A DNA stretch of 64,000 bases from Olsenella sp. Its GTDB lineage: Bacteria > Actinomycetota > Coriobacteriia > Coriobacteriales > Atopobiaceae. The position numbers were made by a program, and so were the translations under genes. Positions 34,468-43,453 of this stretch are shown in pieces; within the stretch, counting starts at the first letter, position 1; each line of letters opens with the position of its first letter. Below the pieces are notes generated by a model. The model made no database searches. It was not told the DNA's origin and saw only the letters and a list, made by a program, of their open reading frames with translations. The DNA lies in contig JALCMG010000004.1 of assembly GCA_022648325.1 (NCBI GenBank), positions 62,001 through 126,000 of the forward strand, given 5' to 3'.

Positions 34468-35865
34468 CTATTCGAGGCATTGATGGGAACACTCACCGAC
34501 CTTGTCGCACGCCTTCGTAGCCACCTCTTTACCGTTCACAGCAAGCGTGACCTGCGGCTGGTTTGAGTAGACCTTCACGCGAATCCGGTCACGTGCGCGG
34601 TCCCGGAAGCGCTTAGAGCAGATGTGGACCATGGGCTCGGGGTTCCACCAGCACTTGTAGAGGTAGAAGGCGTCCTTCTTGGTCTTGCGGTCAAAGGTCA
34701 CAAGGCCCTTGTGGTTCATGCCGGGCTCTCCACCCTGGTTGCGCGCATCTGCCGCAAAGTCGAACATGTTCCATACGTGAGTCACCCACAGGTAGGGATG
34801 CCTGTCAAAGAACCTGAGCATGTACTCGTGGTAGACGCACTGGTACTCCTCCGAGTGGTCCCCACGTCGCGGGCGCTCGGAGTGTAGGTTGGGCATGGCC
34901 TCGCAGCCATACTCGCTCATCCCCACGGTGCGGTTGGGATGCACCAGGTGGAAGAAGCCAAACCAAAGGTCATTCAGCCAGAGGCCGGGCACGTACCATC
35001 CCAGGTAGAGGTTCCAGCTCACCACATCGCTCACGAACGCGCTACGATTGAAGGGGCCGTACTCACCCATGAGGAAGAGCGGGAGCGCGGTGCGGTAGGC
35101 GTCTGCTTCCCCCGCGGGGACGGGCTCACCGGAAAGCGCACGCGTGACGATTGCCGCCAACTGCTCGTCCGTGGATGGCACGAACCTGAAGGTATTGAGA
35201 CCATGCTCTGCCAGGCGGCCCCCAACGTCGTGGAATTCCTGCACGCGCTGTGCCACGGCGGCCTTGAGAGATGCCCAGCCGGCAACCTCGACCCCAGACG
35301 CCTTCGAGAGCTGCCGCGCATATGTCGAGAAGCCCGGTGCCTCGACGGCCATGAGCGTGTCTGGGCGGAAGGTGGGGAGCATCTTGAAGCCGGGGTCCTT
35401 CTCCGCCGCCAGCTTCTTGTGCCAGGCAAGGTCGCTTGCCGGGTCGTCCGTGGTACAGATGCAGCGGACCCCAGACGAGCGAATGAGACCGCGGGCCGAG
35501 AAGTCCGGCTGGGCGATGCGCTCGTTGGCGCGCCGGAGTTCGAGGTGGCTCCACTCGTAGAGTGGGTTCCCGAGGGCGCGCTCCATGGTACGCACGTAGG
35601 CAAGGAACTTCTCGTACGGGTCCCCATCGCCCGTGATGAGCTTCTCGGGCACGCCATTCGCACGCATGAGGCGCCACTTGTAGTGGTCACCCGCACCGTT
35701 GTCGAACAGCCAGACCTGGGTGAGGTCATCGAACCGGGCGTCCTCGTAGGCCTGCTGCGGATTGAGGTGGCAGTGGTAGTCGACGATGGGCTGCCCCTCG
35801 GCGTGCCCATGGTAGAGCCTGCGGGCCCATTCGGTTGAAAGCAGGAAGTCCTCGTCCATGAACAT
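34468..35865 (-). pseudogene. In-frame chimera: 5' uxaC (uronate isomerase) joined to 3' GH2 glycosidase
   Basis: Residues 1 to about 270 match glucuronate isomerase UxaC (FMDEDFLLSTEWARRLYHGH, DYHCHLNPQQ, SARGLIRSSGV, ending RTALPLFLMGEYG). Family members continue into an RRGWVMQLHIGALRN-type segment, but here the frame goes straight into the end of a GH2 beta-glucuronidase/galactosidase: SDVVSWNLYLGWY, GMSEYGCEA with the GH2 nucleophile Glu, ATHVWNMFDFA-like WVTHVWNMFDFAADARNQGG and KGLVTFDRKTKKDAFYLYK. UxaC lacks its last ~190 residues. GH2 lacks its N-terminal domains and acid/base Glu. The junction lies near 35045-35070. Probably a deletion product and inactive in both roles. Start ATG 35865, 5 bp after uxuA. 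Confidence 0.85.
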
Positions 35866-35870
35866 CCTCG

Positions 35871-36968
35871 CTACGCCTCCCTCGAGGCTGCGGCAGCGTC
35901 CTTCTCGAGCGTCTCCCAGATGCCATTGATGTAGGTGCAACCCAGGGCGCGGTCATAGAGACCATAGCCGGGGCGTCCCGTCTCGCCCCAGATCATACGA
36001 CCGTGGTCGGGGCGGATGTAGCCGTCGAAGCCGTTCTCGAAGAGGGCGCGGCACATGCGCCAGACGTCCAGAGAGCCCTCCCTGGAGAGGTGTGGCGCCT
36101 CGTAGAAGTCCTTGTTCACGCCGGGCGCAAGGTACTTGATGTTGCGCATGTGCACGAAGTGGATGCGTCCGCAGCGGCTAAACTCGTCGAGAATTGCGTA
36201 GACGTCGTTCGAGGGTTCCTCGGCAATCGAGCCGCAGCAGAGGGTGATGCCGTTGTAGGGGCTGTCGACGCTCGTGCAGAGCCAGTCGAGGTCCTCGCGG
36301 TTCTTGATGATGCGCGGCAGGCCAAACATGCTGTACGGCGGGTCGTCGGGGTGAATGGCCATCTTCACGTCGCACTCCTCGCAGGTGGGCATGATCGCCT
36401 TGAGGAAGTAGACCAGGTTCGCACGGAGGGCGTCCTCGTCGACGTCACGATAAATCTCGAACAGGTGGCGAATCTGGGCCAGGCGCTCCGGCTCCCAGCC
36501 GGGAAGGACGAAGCCATCCGTGCCATGCGCATAGCGGTCGAGAAGGACGTTGGGATCGTCCGGGATGTCTTCGCCCTTGAAGCAGAGGGTACTCGAGCCA
36601 TCGGGCAGACGATAGTTGAGGTCTGACTTCACCCAGTCGAAGACGGGCATGAAGTTGTAGCAGATGACCTTGATGCCGTACTTGGCGAGGTTGCGGATGG
36701 TCTGCTTGTAGTTCTCGATGTAGGCATCGCGGGCGGGCAGGCCAGCCTTGATGTCGTCGTGGATGTTCACGGACTCGATGACCTCGAGCTCGAGGCCGTT
36801 CGCATGCGCCTGGCCGACGAGCGCGGCGATGTCCTCCTCGGGCCAAACCTCCCCCACCGGGATGTCCATGAGGCAGCCAACGATGCCGGAGACGCCGGGG
36901 ATCTGCCGTATGTCCTGGAGGGTGATCTTCTCGGACCCCTCCCCGTACCAGCGAAACGTCATCTTCAT
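35871..36968 (-). CDS. uxuA: Mannonate dehydratase
   Basis: Dehydrates D-mannonate to KDG. The 365-residue TIM-barrel enzyme starts MKMTFRWYGEGSEKITLQDI, as in the UxuA family. Metal-ligand and active-site segments are visible: MAIHPDDPPYSMFGLPRI, CCGSIAEEPSNDV, FVHMRN and GYIRPDHGRMIWGE. It lies between uxuB and the uxaC chimera in one minus-strand operon. An AGGAAAGGACC-type site precedes the ATG. It looks complete. Confidence 0.95.
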   Translation of the reverse strand: MKMTFRWYGEGSEKITLQDIRQIPGVSGIVGCLMDIPVGEVWPEEDIAALVGQAHANGLELEVIESVNIHDDIKAGLPARDAYIENYKQTIRNLAKYGIKVICYNFMPVFDWVKSDLNYRLPDGSSTLCFKGEDIPDDPNVLLDRYAHGTDGFVLPGWEPERLAQIRHLFEIYRDVDEDALRANLVYFLKAIMPTCEECDVKMAIHPDDPPYSMFGLPRIIKNREDLDWLCTSVDSPYNGITLCCGSIAEEPSNDVYAILDEFSRCGRIHFVHMRNIKYLAPGVNKDFYEAPHLSREGSLDVWRMCRALFENGFDGYIRPDHGRMIWGETGRPGYGLYDRALGCTYINGIWETLEKDAAAASREA

Positions 36969-36983
36969 GAGGATGGTCCTTTC

Positions 36984-38597
36984 CTAGATGTACTTCTTGA
37001 TGGTGGCGGCGACGGCACCGGGAGCAGCCAGCCCCTCGAAGAGCATGCCCTCGACCTTCTCGCCGAGACCCACCTCGTAGAGGTCCACGACGAAGATCTC
37101 CTTGTTAGAAAGAATTGGGGCGACCGCGTCGTGCATGGCAGCCGCATCCGTGCAGCCCAGGGAGAGCGAGGAGAGCTGCGTCTGAAGCTGCTCAAGCAGC
37201 GGGTCCGGGCTGGGCTCGAAAGCGTTGCCCGCATCGTCGACGCCCAGCAGGTAGCGTAGCCAGCCAGCGATGGCCAGGGGGATGTAGGTGAGAGACGCCG
37301 GATCGAGTCTGGGGCTCGCCTGGTAGGCCGCGAGGGTATGACCAAAGCGCACGGGAACCTTCTGCGAGGTGTCCGTGGCGATGCGCTGGGGAGCGTCGGG
37401 AAGGGCGGGGTTGGGAAGTCTGTGCGTGAGAAGCTCGTCAATGAAGGACTTGGGGTCGATGACCTTGGGATCGACCACGACGGGCAGGTCCTCGTCGTAC
37501 CCAATGTGACGGACGAGGGAGGCAAGGTCCGGGTTCTCCATCTCCTGCCAGATGCGCGTGTAGCCGAGCAGGCAGCCATAGACGGCAAGCGTGGTGTGGA
37601 GCGGGTTGAGGCACGCGGTGACCTTCATGGTGTCCGCCGCCTCCGCCGTCTCGCGGTCGCAGAGGATGACACCGCCGGCGGTAAGGTCGGGCCTTCCGTT
37701 GGGGAAGGAGTCCTCGACCACAAGATAGTGCGCCTCCTCGGTGTTCGAGAAGCCCGCAAACGTCGAGCGCCCCGCTGAGATGAGCGGGAGGTCCGAGAAG
37801 CCCTGCTCAGCAAGGGCATGCTCGGTCTCGGTCGAGGGGTTGGGTGTGATGCGGTCGATCATGGTCCAGGGGAAGCTCACGCGCGACTCGTCGGAGACGT
37901 AGTCGACGAATTCCTGGCCGACGTGGCCCGCCTGCTGCCATGCCCGGGCAACGTCGAGAACCGCGGAGCGGAAGTGCTCGCCATTCCTGCTGAAGTTGTC
38001 TGTCGACACCATGGCGATGGGGGCGGCACCGGCATTGAAGCGCTCGAGGAGGAGCGCCGCAAAGGTGGCCATGGTGGTCGTCGGCGCGGCGGGTCCAGCG
38101 GAGAAGTCCGCGAGGGCTTGCTCCGAGAAGGAGCCGTCCGCGGTTCTCAGCCCATAGCCCTTCTCGGTGATGGTGACGGTGACGAGCTGCAGGACGGGAC
38201 TCCGGAAGAACGACTTCGCGCGCTCCCAGTCCTCGAGGCGCTGGACGTTCGCGAAGAGGGCGTCCGCCGTCGAGGAGAGCACGCGCTCGGAAAGCGAGCC
38301 ATCAGACTTCATGACGACCTGGAGGATGTCGCAGTTGAAGGGATGGTAGAGCTCGTCGACCGTGAAGGGGCGGAACGTCTCGAACACGACGACGCCCCTG
38401 TCCAGCTTGCCTGCGTCGATGAGGTCCTGGGCGATTGCCGCGTGGAACGCACGGTAGAGGTTGCCGCCACCGACGTGGATCCACGATGGCTGCTCTCTTC
38501 CGGCTTTGCGGACGGCATCGACGTCGCCCGCGGGCAACTGGATTCCGGCTGCCTCGAACTGCGTGCGTTGGTCCTTCCATTGCTTGAGGGACAACAT
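36984..38597 (-). CDS. uxuB: Fructuronate reductase (D-mannonate oxidoreductase)
   Basis: NADH-dependent reduction of D-fructuronate to D-mannonate. The 537-residue polyol dehydrogenase-type protein shows WIHVGGGNLYRAFHAA (cofactor), MVSTDNFSRNGEHF and FPWTMIDRITP, with the usual C-terminal helical domain (ACLNPLHTTLAVYGCLLGYT). The ATG at 38597 follows CAGGAGAG; upstream in-frame codons lack one. First gene of the uxuB-uxuA-uxaC operon, with GntR-type operators 55 bp and 175 bp upstream. Confidence 0.95.
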   Translation of the reverse strand: MLSLKQWKDQRTQFEAAGIQLPAGDVDAVRKAGREQPSWIHVGGGNLYRAFHAAIAQDLIDAGKLDRGVVVFETFRPFTVDELYHPFNCDILQVVMKSDGSLSERVLSSTADALFANVQRLEDWERAKSFFRSPVLQLVTVTITEKGYGLRTADGSFSEQALADFSAGPAAPTTTMATFAALLLERFNAGAAPIAMVSTDNFSRNGEHFRSAVLDVARAWQQAGHVGQEFVDYVSDESRVSFPWTMIDRITPNPSTETEHALAEQGFSDLPLISAGRSTFAGFSNTEEAHYLVVEDSFPNGRPDLTAGGVILCDRETAEAADTMKVTACLNPLHTTLAVYGCLLGYTRIWQEMENPDLASLVRHIGYDEDLPVVVDPKVIDPKSFIDELLTHRLPNPALPDAPQRIATDTSQKVPVRFGHTLAAYQASPRLDPASLTYIPLAIAGWLRYLLGVDDAGNAFEPSPDPLLEQLQTQLSSLSLGCTDAAAMHDAVAPILSNKEIFVVDLYEVGLGEKVEGMLFEGLAAPGAVAATIKKYI

Positions 38598-38632
38598 GGG
38601 GCTCTCCTGACTGGCTTGACGCCTTCTGGACA

Positions 38633-38666
38633 CCTAAGCTCTTAGGATGCAGACTAGTATACTAGT
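38633..38666. promoter_or_regulatory. Perfect palindromic operator before uxuB
   Basis: ACTAGTATACTAGT at 38653-38666 is a perfect 14-bp palindrome resembling the core of UxuR/ExuR sites (TTGGTATACCAA). CCTAAG-CT-CTTAGG at 38633-38646 is a second perfect palindrome just downstream for uxuB. Confidence 0.7.
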
Positions 38667-38771
38667 TTCAATCAATAGCGCTCAATGTCTTTCTCGGCCT
38701 CTAGTTAGAATCGTGCGAACAATAGGAAATTGTTGATTGTGGCGGAGGGGGCCGACGTTCGAACCGGCATT

Positions 38772-38785
38772 TCTCGTATACTACA
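38772..38785. promoter_or_regulatory. Second operator-like site, before the GntR gene
   Basis: TCTCGTATACTACA shares 10 of 14 bases with ACTAGTATACTAGT, including the central GTATACTA. It lies about 60 bp before the regulator start, consistent with autoregulation. Confidence 0.5.
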
Positions 38786-38842
38786 TATCTCGAGAATCGC
38801 CGGTGTCTTACGCCCGCCGCGATATGCCAGAGAGGAGACGCC

Positions 38843-39544
38843 ATGGAGTATGCGCAGGAAACTGGATCTGGAGAGAGCCTCCAGCTCCATGCCTACGAAA
38901 CCATTCGCGAGGGAATCCTCTACGCAAAGTACGCACCCGGAGATCGTCTGCAGGTGAAGGATCTCTGCACGGACCTGGACATGGGCAGAACGCCGGTGCG
39001 AGAGTCTCTCGTTCGCCTTCGCCAAGAGGGTTTGGTGCAGACCATCCCGCAAAGCGGCACATACGTGAATAGAATCAGCCTACGCTCAGTGGAGTGCGCG
39101 CGCTACGTTCGAGAGAACCTCGAGCGCCAAGTGGCCGTTGAGTGCTGTGCGCGCATTGATTCCGATGGCGAGAAGTTCCTCTCGGAGATAATGGCTGGCG
39201 CGCGCGATGCGTGCTCACGTCACGAAACCCGACGTTTCTTCGATTCGGACAACAGATTTCACCAGGCGCTGTACCAGATTGCGGGACGTGAGCGCATCTG
39301 GGATTGGCTTGAGACCCTCAACATGGACCTTCAGCGCTACCGCTGGCTACGCGTGCTGACCGGGGAGCTCGACTGGGACGCAATCACGCGCCAGCATGAC
39401 GCGATCTTTGACGCCATCACGTATCACAACGTCGACGAGACAAGCTTCCTGGTGAGCAACCACTTGCATCTGCTCTTCCAGGAGTCCGGCGCCGTCACCA
39501 AGCGCTTCCCAGACTACTTCCTCCTCGACCTGCCCAAGGCGTAG
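38843..39544 (+). CDS. GntR-family regulator with FCD domain (second paralogue)
   Basis: The 233-residue FadR-subfamily repressor has a winged helix at about 15-80 (MGRTPVRESLVRLRQEGLV) and an FCD ligand domain with FFDSDNRFHQALYQIAGRER, LQRYRWLRV and a late SNHLHLL. The helix-turn-helix recognition residues (GRTPVRE.LVRLRQEGLV) are almost identical to those of the GntR at 9754, so the two may bind related sites. AGAGGAGA precedes the ATG. It is divergent from uxuB-uxuA-uxaC with two candidate operators between them; UxuR-like function is likely. Confidence 0.88.
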   Translation: MEYAQETGSGESLQLHAYETIREGILYAKYAPGDRLQVKDLCTDLDMGRTPVRESLVRLRQEGLVQTIPQSGTYVNRISLRSVECARYVRENLERQVAVECCARIDSDGEKFLSEIMAGARDACSRHETRRFFDSDNRFHQALYQIAGRERIWDWLETLNMDLQRYRWLRVLTGELDWDAITRQHDAIFDAITYHNVDETSFLVSNHLHLLFQESGAVTKRFPDYFLLDLPKA

Positions 39545-39709
39545 CGGGGCATCAGCTTGGCGCCGGGCTGACGTCGGACCCATGTTGACGCCGTAGCGAT
39601 GGTTGCCTTATGACCGTCCTGCGGAAACGCTCCCTCCGGCGCCGAAGGCGCATTCCTTCATCGATGGGGTAACCTTCCAACCAGCATAGTTTTCGCGGAA
39701 AGGTTCGCC

Positions 39710-40441
39710 ATGTTTTTTCTTCTGGCAGACGGCTTCACGCTCTACCTGCTGTTCTTTCTCATCCTGGCCATTGGACCGGCCGTGGCCCTCATGCGCTACG
39801 TCTACAACCTCGACCCTTTGGAGAAGGAGCCATCGGGGCTTCTCTCGCGGTTGATTCTGCAAGGAGTGCTGGCGGCCTTTCTCGCCGGCGTATTCGAGCA
39901 GGTAGGGATATCGGTCTTTGGCCTCTTGTCCGGCCTCGACGAGAACACCCTAGGCTTTGAGCTGCTCTCGGACTTTGTAGTGGTGGGCGTCATCGAGGAG
40001 GCGTGCAAATATATCCTCATGGGTCGCGCCACGTGGAACAATCCCGCGTTCAACTGTCGCTACGACGGCGTGGTGTATGCGGTATTCACCTCGCTGGGAT
40101 TTGCAGGCATGGAGAACGTAATGTACGGGCTCAACTATGGTACAGGCGTGCTTATGAGCCGCGCCGTCATGGCCATTCCTGCTCACATGGGCTTTGCCGT
40201 GCTGTTTGGCATGCTCTACGGAGAGGCCAAGTACCTCGCCGTTCGCGGGCACCGCATTGGGTCCGCGTTGTGCGTTGTCGTTGGTTTTGCGCTCTCAGCC
40301 TTGCTACACGGACTCTACGATGCCACGGTAACGCTGGCAGACTACGGAGACGGAACGTTCCTGCTGGTAGTTGCCTTGATTTACGTGATTGTGTTCCTCG
40401 TGGTGCGCTCGGCGGCCAAACACGACAAGCGCTTCGCGTAA
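39710..40441 (+). CDS. PrsW-family glutamic-type intramembrane protease
   Basis: The 243-residue membrane protein has several helices and the PrsW motifs: EEACKY (EExxK, about 95-100), CRYDGVVYAVFTSLGFAGME with the following N, and the later conserved His in AIPAHMGFAV and LLHGLYD. Members cleave anti-sigma factors or other single-pass proteins within the membrane. AAAGG precedes the ATG. The surrounding genes do not reveal the substrate. Confidence 0.88.
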   Translation: MFFLLADGFTLYLLFFLILAIGPAVALMRYVYNLDPLEKEPSGLLSRLILQGVLAAFLAGVFEQVGISVFGLLSGLDENTLGFELLSDFVVVGVIEEACKYILMGRATWNNPAFNCRYDGVVYAVFTSLGFAGMENVMYGLNYGTGVLMSRAVMAIPAHMGFAVLFGMLYGEAKYLAVRGHRIGSALCVVVGFALSALLHGLYDATVTLADYGDGTFLLVVALIYVIVFLVVRSAAKHDKRFA

Positions 40442-40488
40442 GGTCCGCTCTCGCCACGCGCCACCCCTGTCACAGATCCTCGCTGGCG

Positions 40489-40567
40489 GAGAATAGCTCC
40501 TTCTCTTATAACTAGTTCCGGCGGCCTGGGGAAACGTAGCCGGCGATTAAGAAAAGGAGCTATTCTC
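40489..40567. repeat. Long inverted repeat between prsW-type gene and hisS
   Basis: A 19-base arm (GAGAATAGCTCCTTCTCTT) at 40489-40507 is repeated inverted at 40549-40567 with one mismatch. A nested CCGGC/GCCGG hairpin lies inside. Just beyond, GGGGGCAC occurs in both orientations three times (about 40574, 40619 and 40646). The structure lies between convergent genes and may act as a bidirectional terminator, though its size is unusual. Confidence 0.7.
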
Positions 40568-40686
40568 TGCACAGGGGGCACGACGGAGGGCAGAGAGGCC
40601 ATAGCGCGCGAGAAGGAATGTGCCCCCCGCGCCAGTTGGTGCCAGGGGGCACACGCATGCGGCCTAGAATATACGCCGCAGCCGCG

Positions 40687-42003
40687 CTACTTCGCCAGAC
40701 GCTCAGTCACCGCAGAGACGAGCTCCGCAGCAGGAACCTGGGTCTGCTCGTGCGTCTCCATGTCGCGAAGGGTCACGGCGTTGGCCGCCACCTCATCGGG
40801 CCCGATGACCACGCAGACGCGCGCCCCGAGCTTGTCGGCCTGCTTGAACTGGCTCTTGAGCGAGCGACCCTGGTAGTCGGCCTCGGTACGCACACCCGCC
40901 TGACGAAGCGCGAGCGTGGCCGAGAAGACAGCCTCGCGCTCGTCCGCCGAAATCCCGGCCACGTAGACGCATCCGGGCTGAGGCGTCTCGAGCGAGCCAC
41001 CCTGCGCGGCAAGCGCGAGGGCGATGCGCTCGAAGCCCACGGCGAACCCGATGCCTGGCGTGGGCTTGCCACCCTCGAGCTCCATGAGCCCGTCGTAGCG
41101 GCCACCGCCTCCGATGGCGCCAACGCCGCCGTCCACGGCCTCCACCTCGAAGACCGTGCGCGTGTAGTAGTCAAGGCCGCGCACGAGGGTGGGATCCTCC
41201 ACGTAAGAAACGCCTGCGGCGTCGAGATAGCGCTTTACCTGTGCGTAGTGCTCGGCGCAGTCGTCGCAGAGGTTGTCCTTGGCGAGAGGGGCGTCGCGCA
41301 TGACCTCGCGGCAGTGGTCGTTCTTGCAGTCGAAGCTGCGCAGCGGGTTGATCTCCGCTCGCTCGAGGCAGTCCTCGCACATCTCGTCCGCGTGGTCGAG
41401 AATGAACTGGCGCACCTTCTCGCGATAGGCGGGACGGCACGCGGCATCGCCCATCGAGTTGATGGAGAGCTTCAGGCGAGAGGAATCAAAGCCAAGACGC
41501 TTGTAGTACTCCATGAGCATGATGATGCACTCGGCGTCCGCCGCCGGGTCCGCGGCGCCCAGCCACTCGACACCCACCTGGTGGAACTGGCGCAGACGGC
41601 CCTTCTGGGGACGCTCGCCGCGGAACATTGCCTCGGCATACCACAGCTTGGCAGGTACGGCGCCCTGGGGAACCGTGTTATTCTCGACTGCCGCTCGCAC
41701 CACGCCGGCCGTGCCCTCGGGGCGCATGGCAAGGCGCTGCTTGGGCTTGAGGCCAGCCTCGGAACCCTGCTCAAGCAGGTTCTCGAAGAGCGCGCCAGAG
41801 ACCACGCGGAACATCTCCTTGCGCACGACGTCCGTGGACTCGCCAATACCGTGGACAAAGGTGTCCACCTGCTCGATTGCCGGCGTCTCGACCATGTCGA
41901 AGCCGTACGCGCCAAAGAGGTCGCGCGCCACGTCCTGCATGTGCTGCCAGGCGCGCATATAGCCGCCAAAGAGGTCCTCGGTTCCCTGAACCCGCTGTGC
42001 CAT
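40687..42003 (-). CDS. hisS: Histidine-tRNA ligase
   Basis: Class II aminoacyl-tRNA synthetase, 438 residues, charges tRNA-His. Motif 1 region YGFDMVETPAIEQVD and motif 2 FRGERPQKGRLRQFHQVGVE are seen. The histidine-specific LVRGLDYYTRTVFE and motif 3 GFAVGFERIALAL are seen, followed by an anticodon-binding domain. A Cys-rich insert (CEDCLERAEINPLRSFDCKN, then a second Cys pair) suggests a bound metal, as in some Actinobacteria and Firmicutes. GAAGGAG precedes the ATG at 42003. No T-box was found. Confidence 0.96.
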   Translation of the reverse strand: MAQRVQGTEDLFGGYMRAWQHMQDVARDLFGAYGFDMVETPAIEQVDTFVHGIGESTDVVRKEMFRVVSGALFENLLEQGSEAGLKPKQRLAMRPEGTAGVVRAAVENNTVPQGAVPAKLWYAEAMFRGERPQKGRLRQFHQVGVEWLGAADPAADAECIIMLMEYYKRLGFDSSRLKLSINSMGDAACRPAYREKVRQFILDHADEMCEDCLERAEINPLRSFDCKNDHCREVMRDAPLAKDNLCDDCAEHYAQVKRYLDAAGVSYVEDPTLVRGLDYYTRTVFEVEAVDGGVGAIGGGGRYDGLMELEGGKPTPGIGFAVGFERIALALAAQGGSLETPQPGCVYVAGISADEREAVFSATLALRQAGVRTEADYQGRSLKSQFKQADKLGARVCVVIGPDEVAANAVTLRDMETHEQTQVPAAELVSAVTERLAK

Positions 42004-42094
42004 GCGATGCTCCTTCCGCGCCGCTCGGGCGCATCTGGTCGCGGCCACGAACGGCGCGTCCACGCGCCGCCTTCCGCAACCAAGTTCGGGTTGC

Positions 42095-43246
42095 AAGTAT
42101 AGCGCCCAGGGACCACGCGACGTTCGCGGCAGAGAGGTACACGATGCGACCGTCGGTGCGCGAGGTCGCGTCGGTCTGGATGTCGATGTCCGCACCATCC
42201 GCAATCACGATGGTCCCTCGTACGACGGATCCGTTGGCGAGCTGCAAGGTTGGCACGCCAGCAGCAACGTAGATCGCCGCTGCATGGGAGCTTGCGGAGG
42301 TGACGCCGTCAAGCGAGAGGGTCACGTTGCCGCAGAGCCCAGCAAGGGAGCCTGTCGAGAGAATCTGTGCGTCGACGAGAGAGACGTTGCTGCCGGACCC
42401 TCGGCGCGCACCACGGCACCCAACGTGGCCTCAAGGCTTCCGCGTTCCATCGAGACGATTGCGCCATCAGATGCGGCGATAGCGGCGCACTTTTCGCCAG
42501 AGGCATAGGCAGACGAGTCGCTCAGGCAGGCAACGGAGCCCGTGCCAGTGCATGCAAGCGCGGTGGAATCCTCGCCACGCGCAGAGAGCGTCGAGGCTGC
42601 CGCGACGTCTGCGACGCCGCCGTCAGAGACGCTCAGCGCAGATGATCCAGTGGTGGCAAGCGCGATGATGGTCGAGCCCTGTACCGCAAGGGACTCGCCA
42701 GCGCCCACCTGCACGGCTGCGCCATTGCTCGTAGAGGTGAGGACCTCGCCGTTGAGCTCGTTGGCTGCGTCTTTGCGCGTTGCGTCATCGTCACCGGAGC
42801 CATCCGCTGACTCGTCCTGCTCCTCCCTCCGAGACGTAGGCCGCAGCAAGCGAGAGGGACGCAGAGGATTCCATCGCAGGCTGCATATGCGGCCCCATGG
42901 AATCAGGGACGGTAGCCGAGACCTGCCCCATGCTTCGAACATCCGAGCCATTGTCTGCGGATGACTGCTGGCCGGAAGAATCGTCTGCCGCCTGGGGCTT
43001 GGCTTGTCTCCTCGTAAGCAGTCCCAGCATTGCCAAGCTCCTCCGTAACTGCCTTTGAGGGAGCAAAGCCCAGAACTGCCGTGAGCGCAAACGCGGCCGC
43101 CAGCACACAGACGGCCTTGGAGGAGCGAGACGTTGAGAGGAGACCGGACGCCTCCACCAATGGGCGACAGAGCGCGAGTCGACGTCCCCGCACAAGGAGG
43201 CTGGGATAGCAGTTTGTTGGGTCTTGGCCGATGTCTCTTCGCGCAT
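42095..43246 (-). pseudogene. Surface/secreted beta-helix-type protein, several frameshifts
   Basis: Fragments in alternating frames read as one decayed exported protein. It starts at ATG 43246 (MREETSAKTQQTAIPA). A signal-peptide-like helix follows in another frame (SSKAVCVLAAAFALTAVLGF). Next comes an acidic Ser/Asp-rich linker (ADDSSGQQSSADNGSDV), then QVGAGESLAVQGSTIIALAT and similar Ala/Ser/Gly-rich strands, and finally NVSLVDAQ and VAAGVPTLQLANGSVVRGT in a third frame. At least four frame changes are needed. The repetitive short-strand pattern resembles carbohydrate-binding beta-helix surface proteins of Coriobacteria. Limits are approximate. Confidence 0.65.
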
Positions 43247-43453
43247 ATGAGACTCCCCCTTTCGCACACGGCGCTCCCGCGCCGACTTGCGGAGAAGTCC
43301 TTCCCCCCTCGGAGGGTTTGTGCCCCCGAAAAGACCGCTCGCCATCCCATAGCCACGACATTGCGCGGAACTTGAAAGGGCTGGGGACAAACGGTCTCCC
43401 GGCCCTCTGGTCTGCTGGCAAGCTGGATTCTGGCCACACGCCAGGCCATACCC
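43247..43453. other. Intergenic region
   Basis: No gene or clear promoter. GGGGAG just before 43246 (minus strand) would serve the pseudogene above. Confidence 0.3.

Noticed and set aside
42004-42100. T-box riboswitch before hisS
   Set aside because: No T-box sequence or specifier-like stem; the space is occupied by pseudogene sequence and a plain ribosome-binding site.
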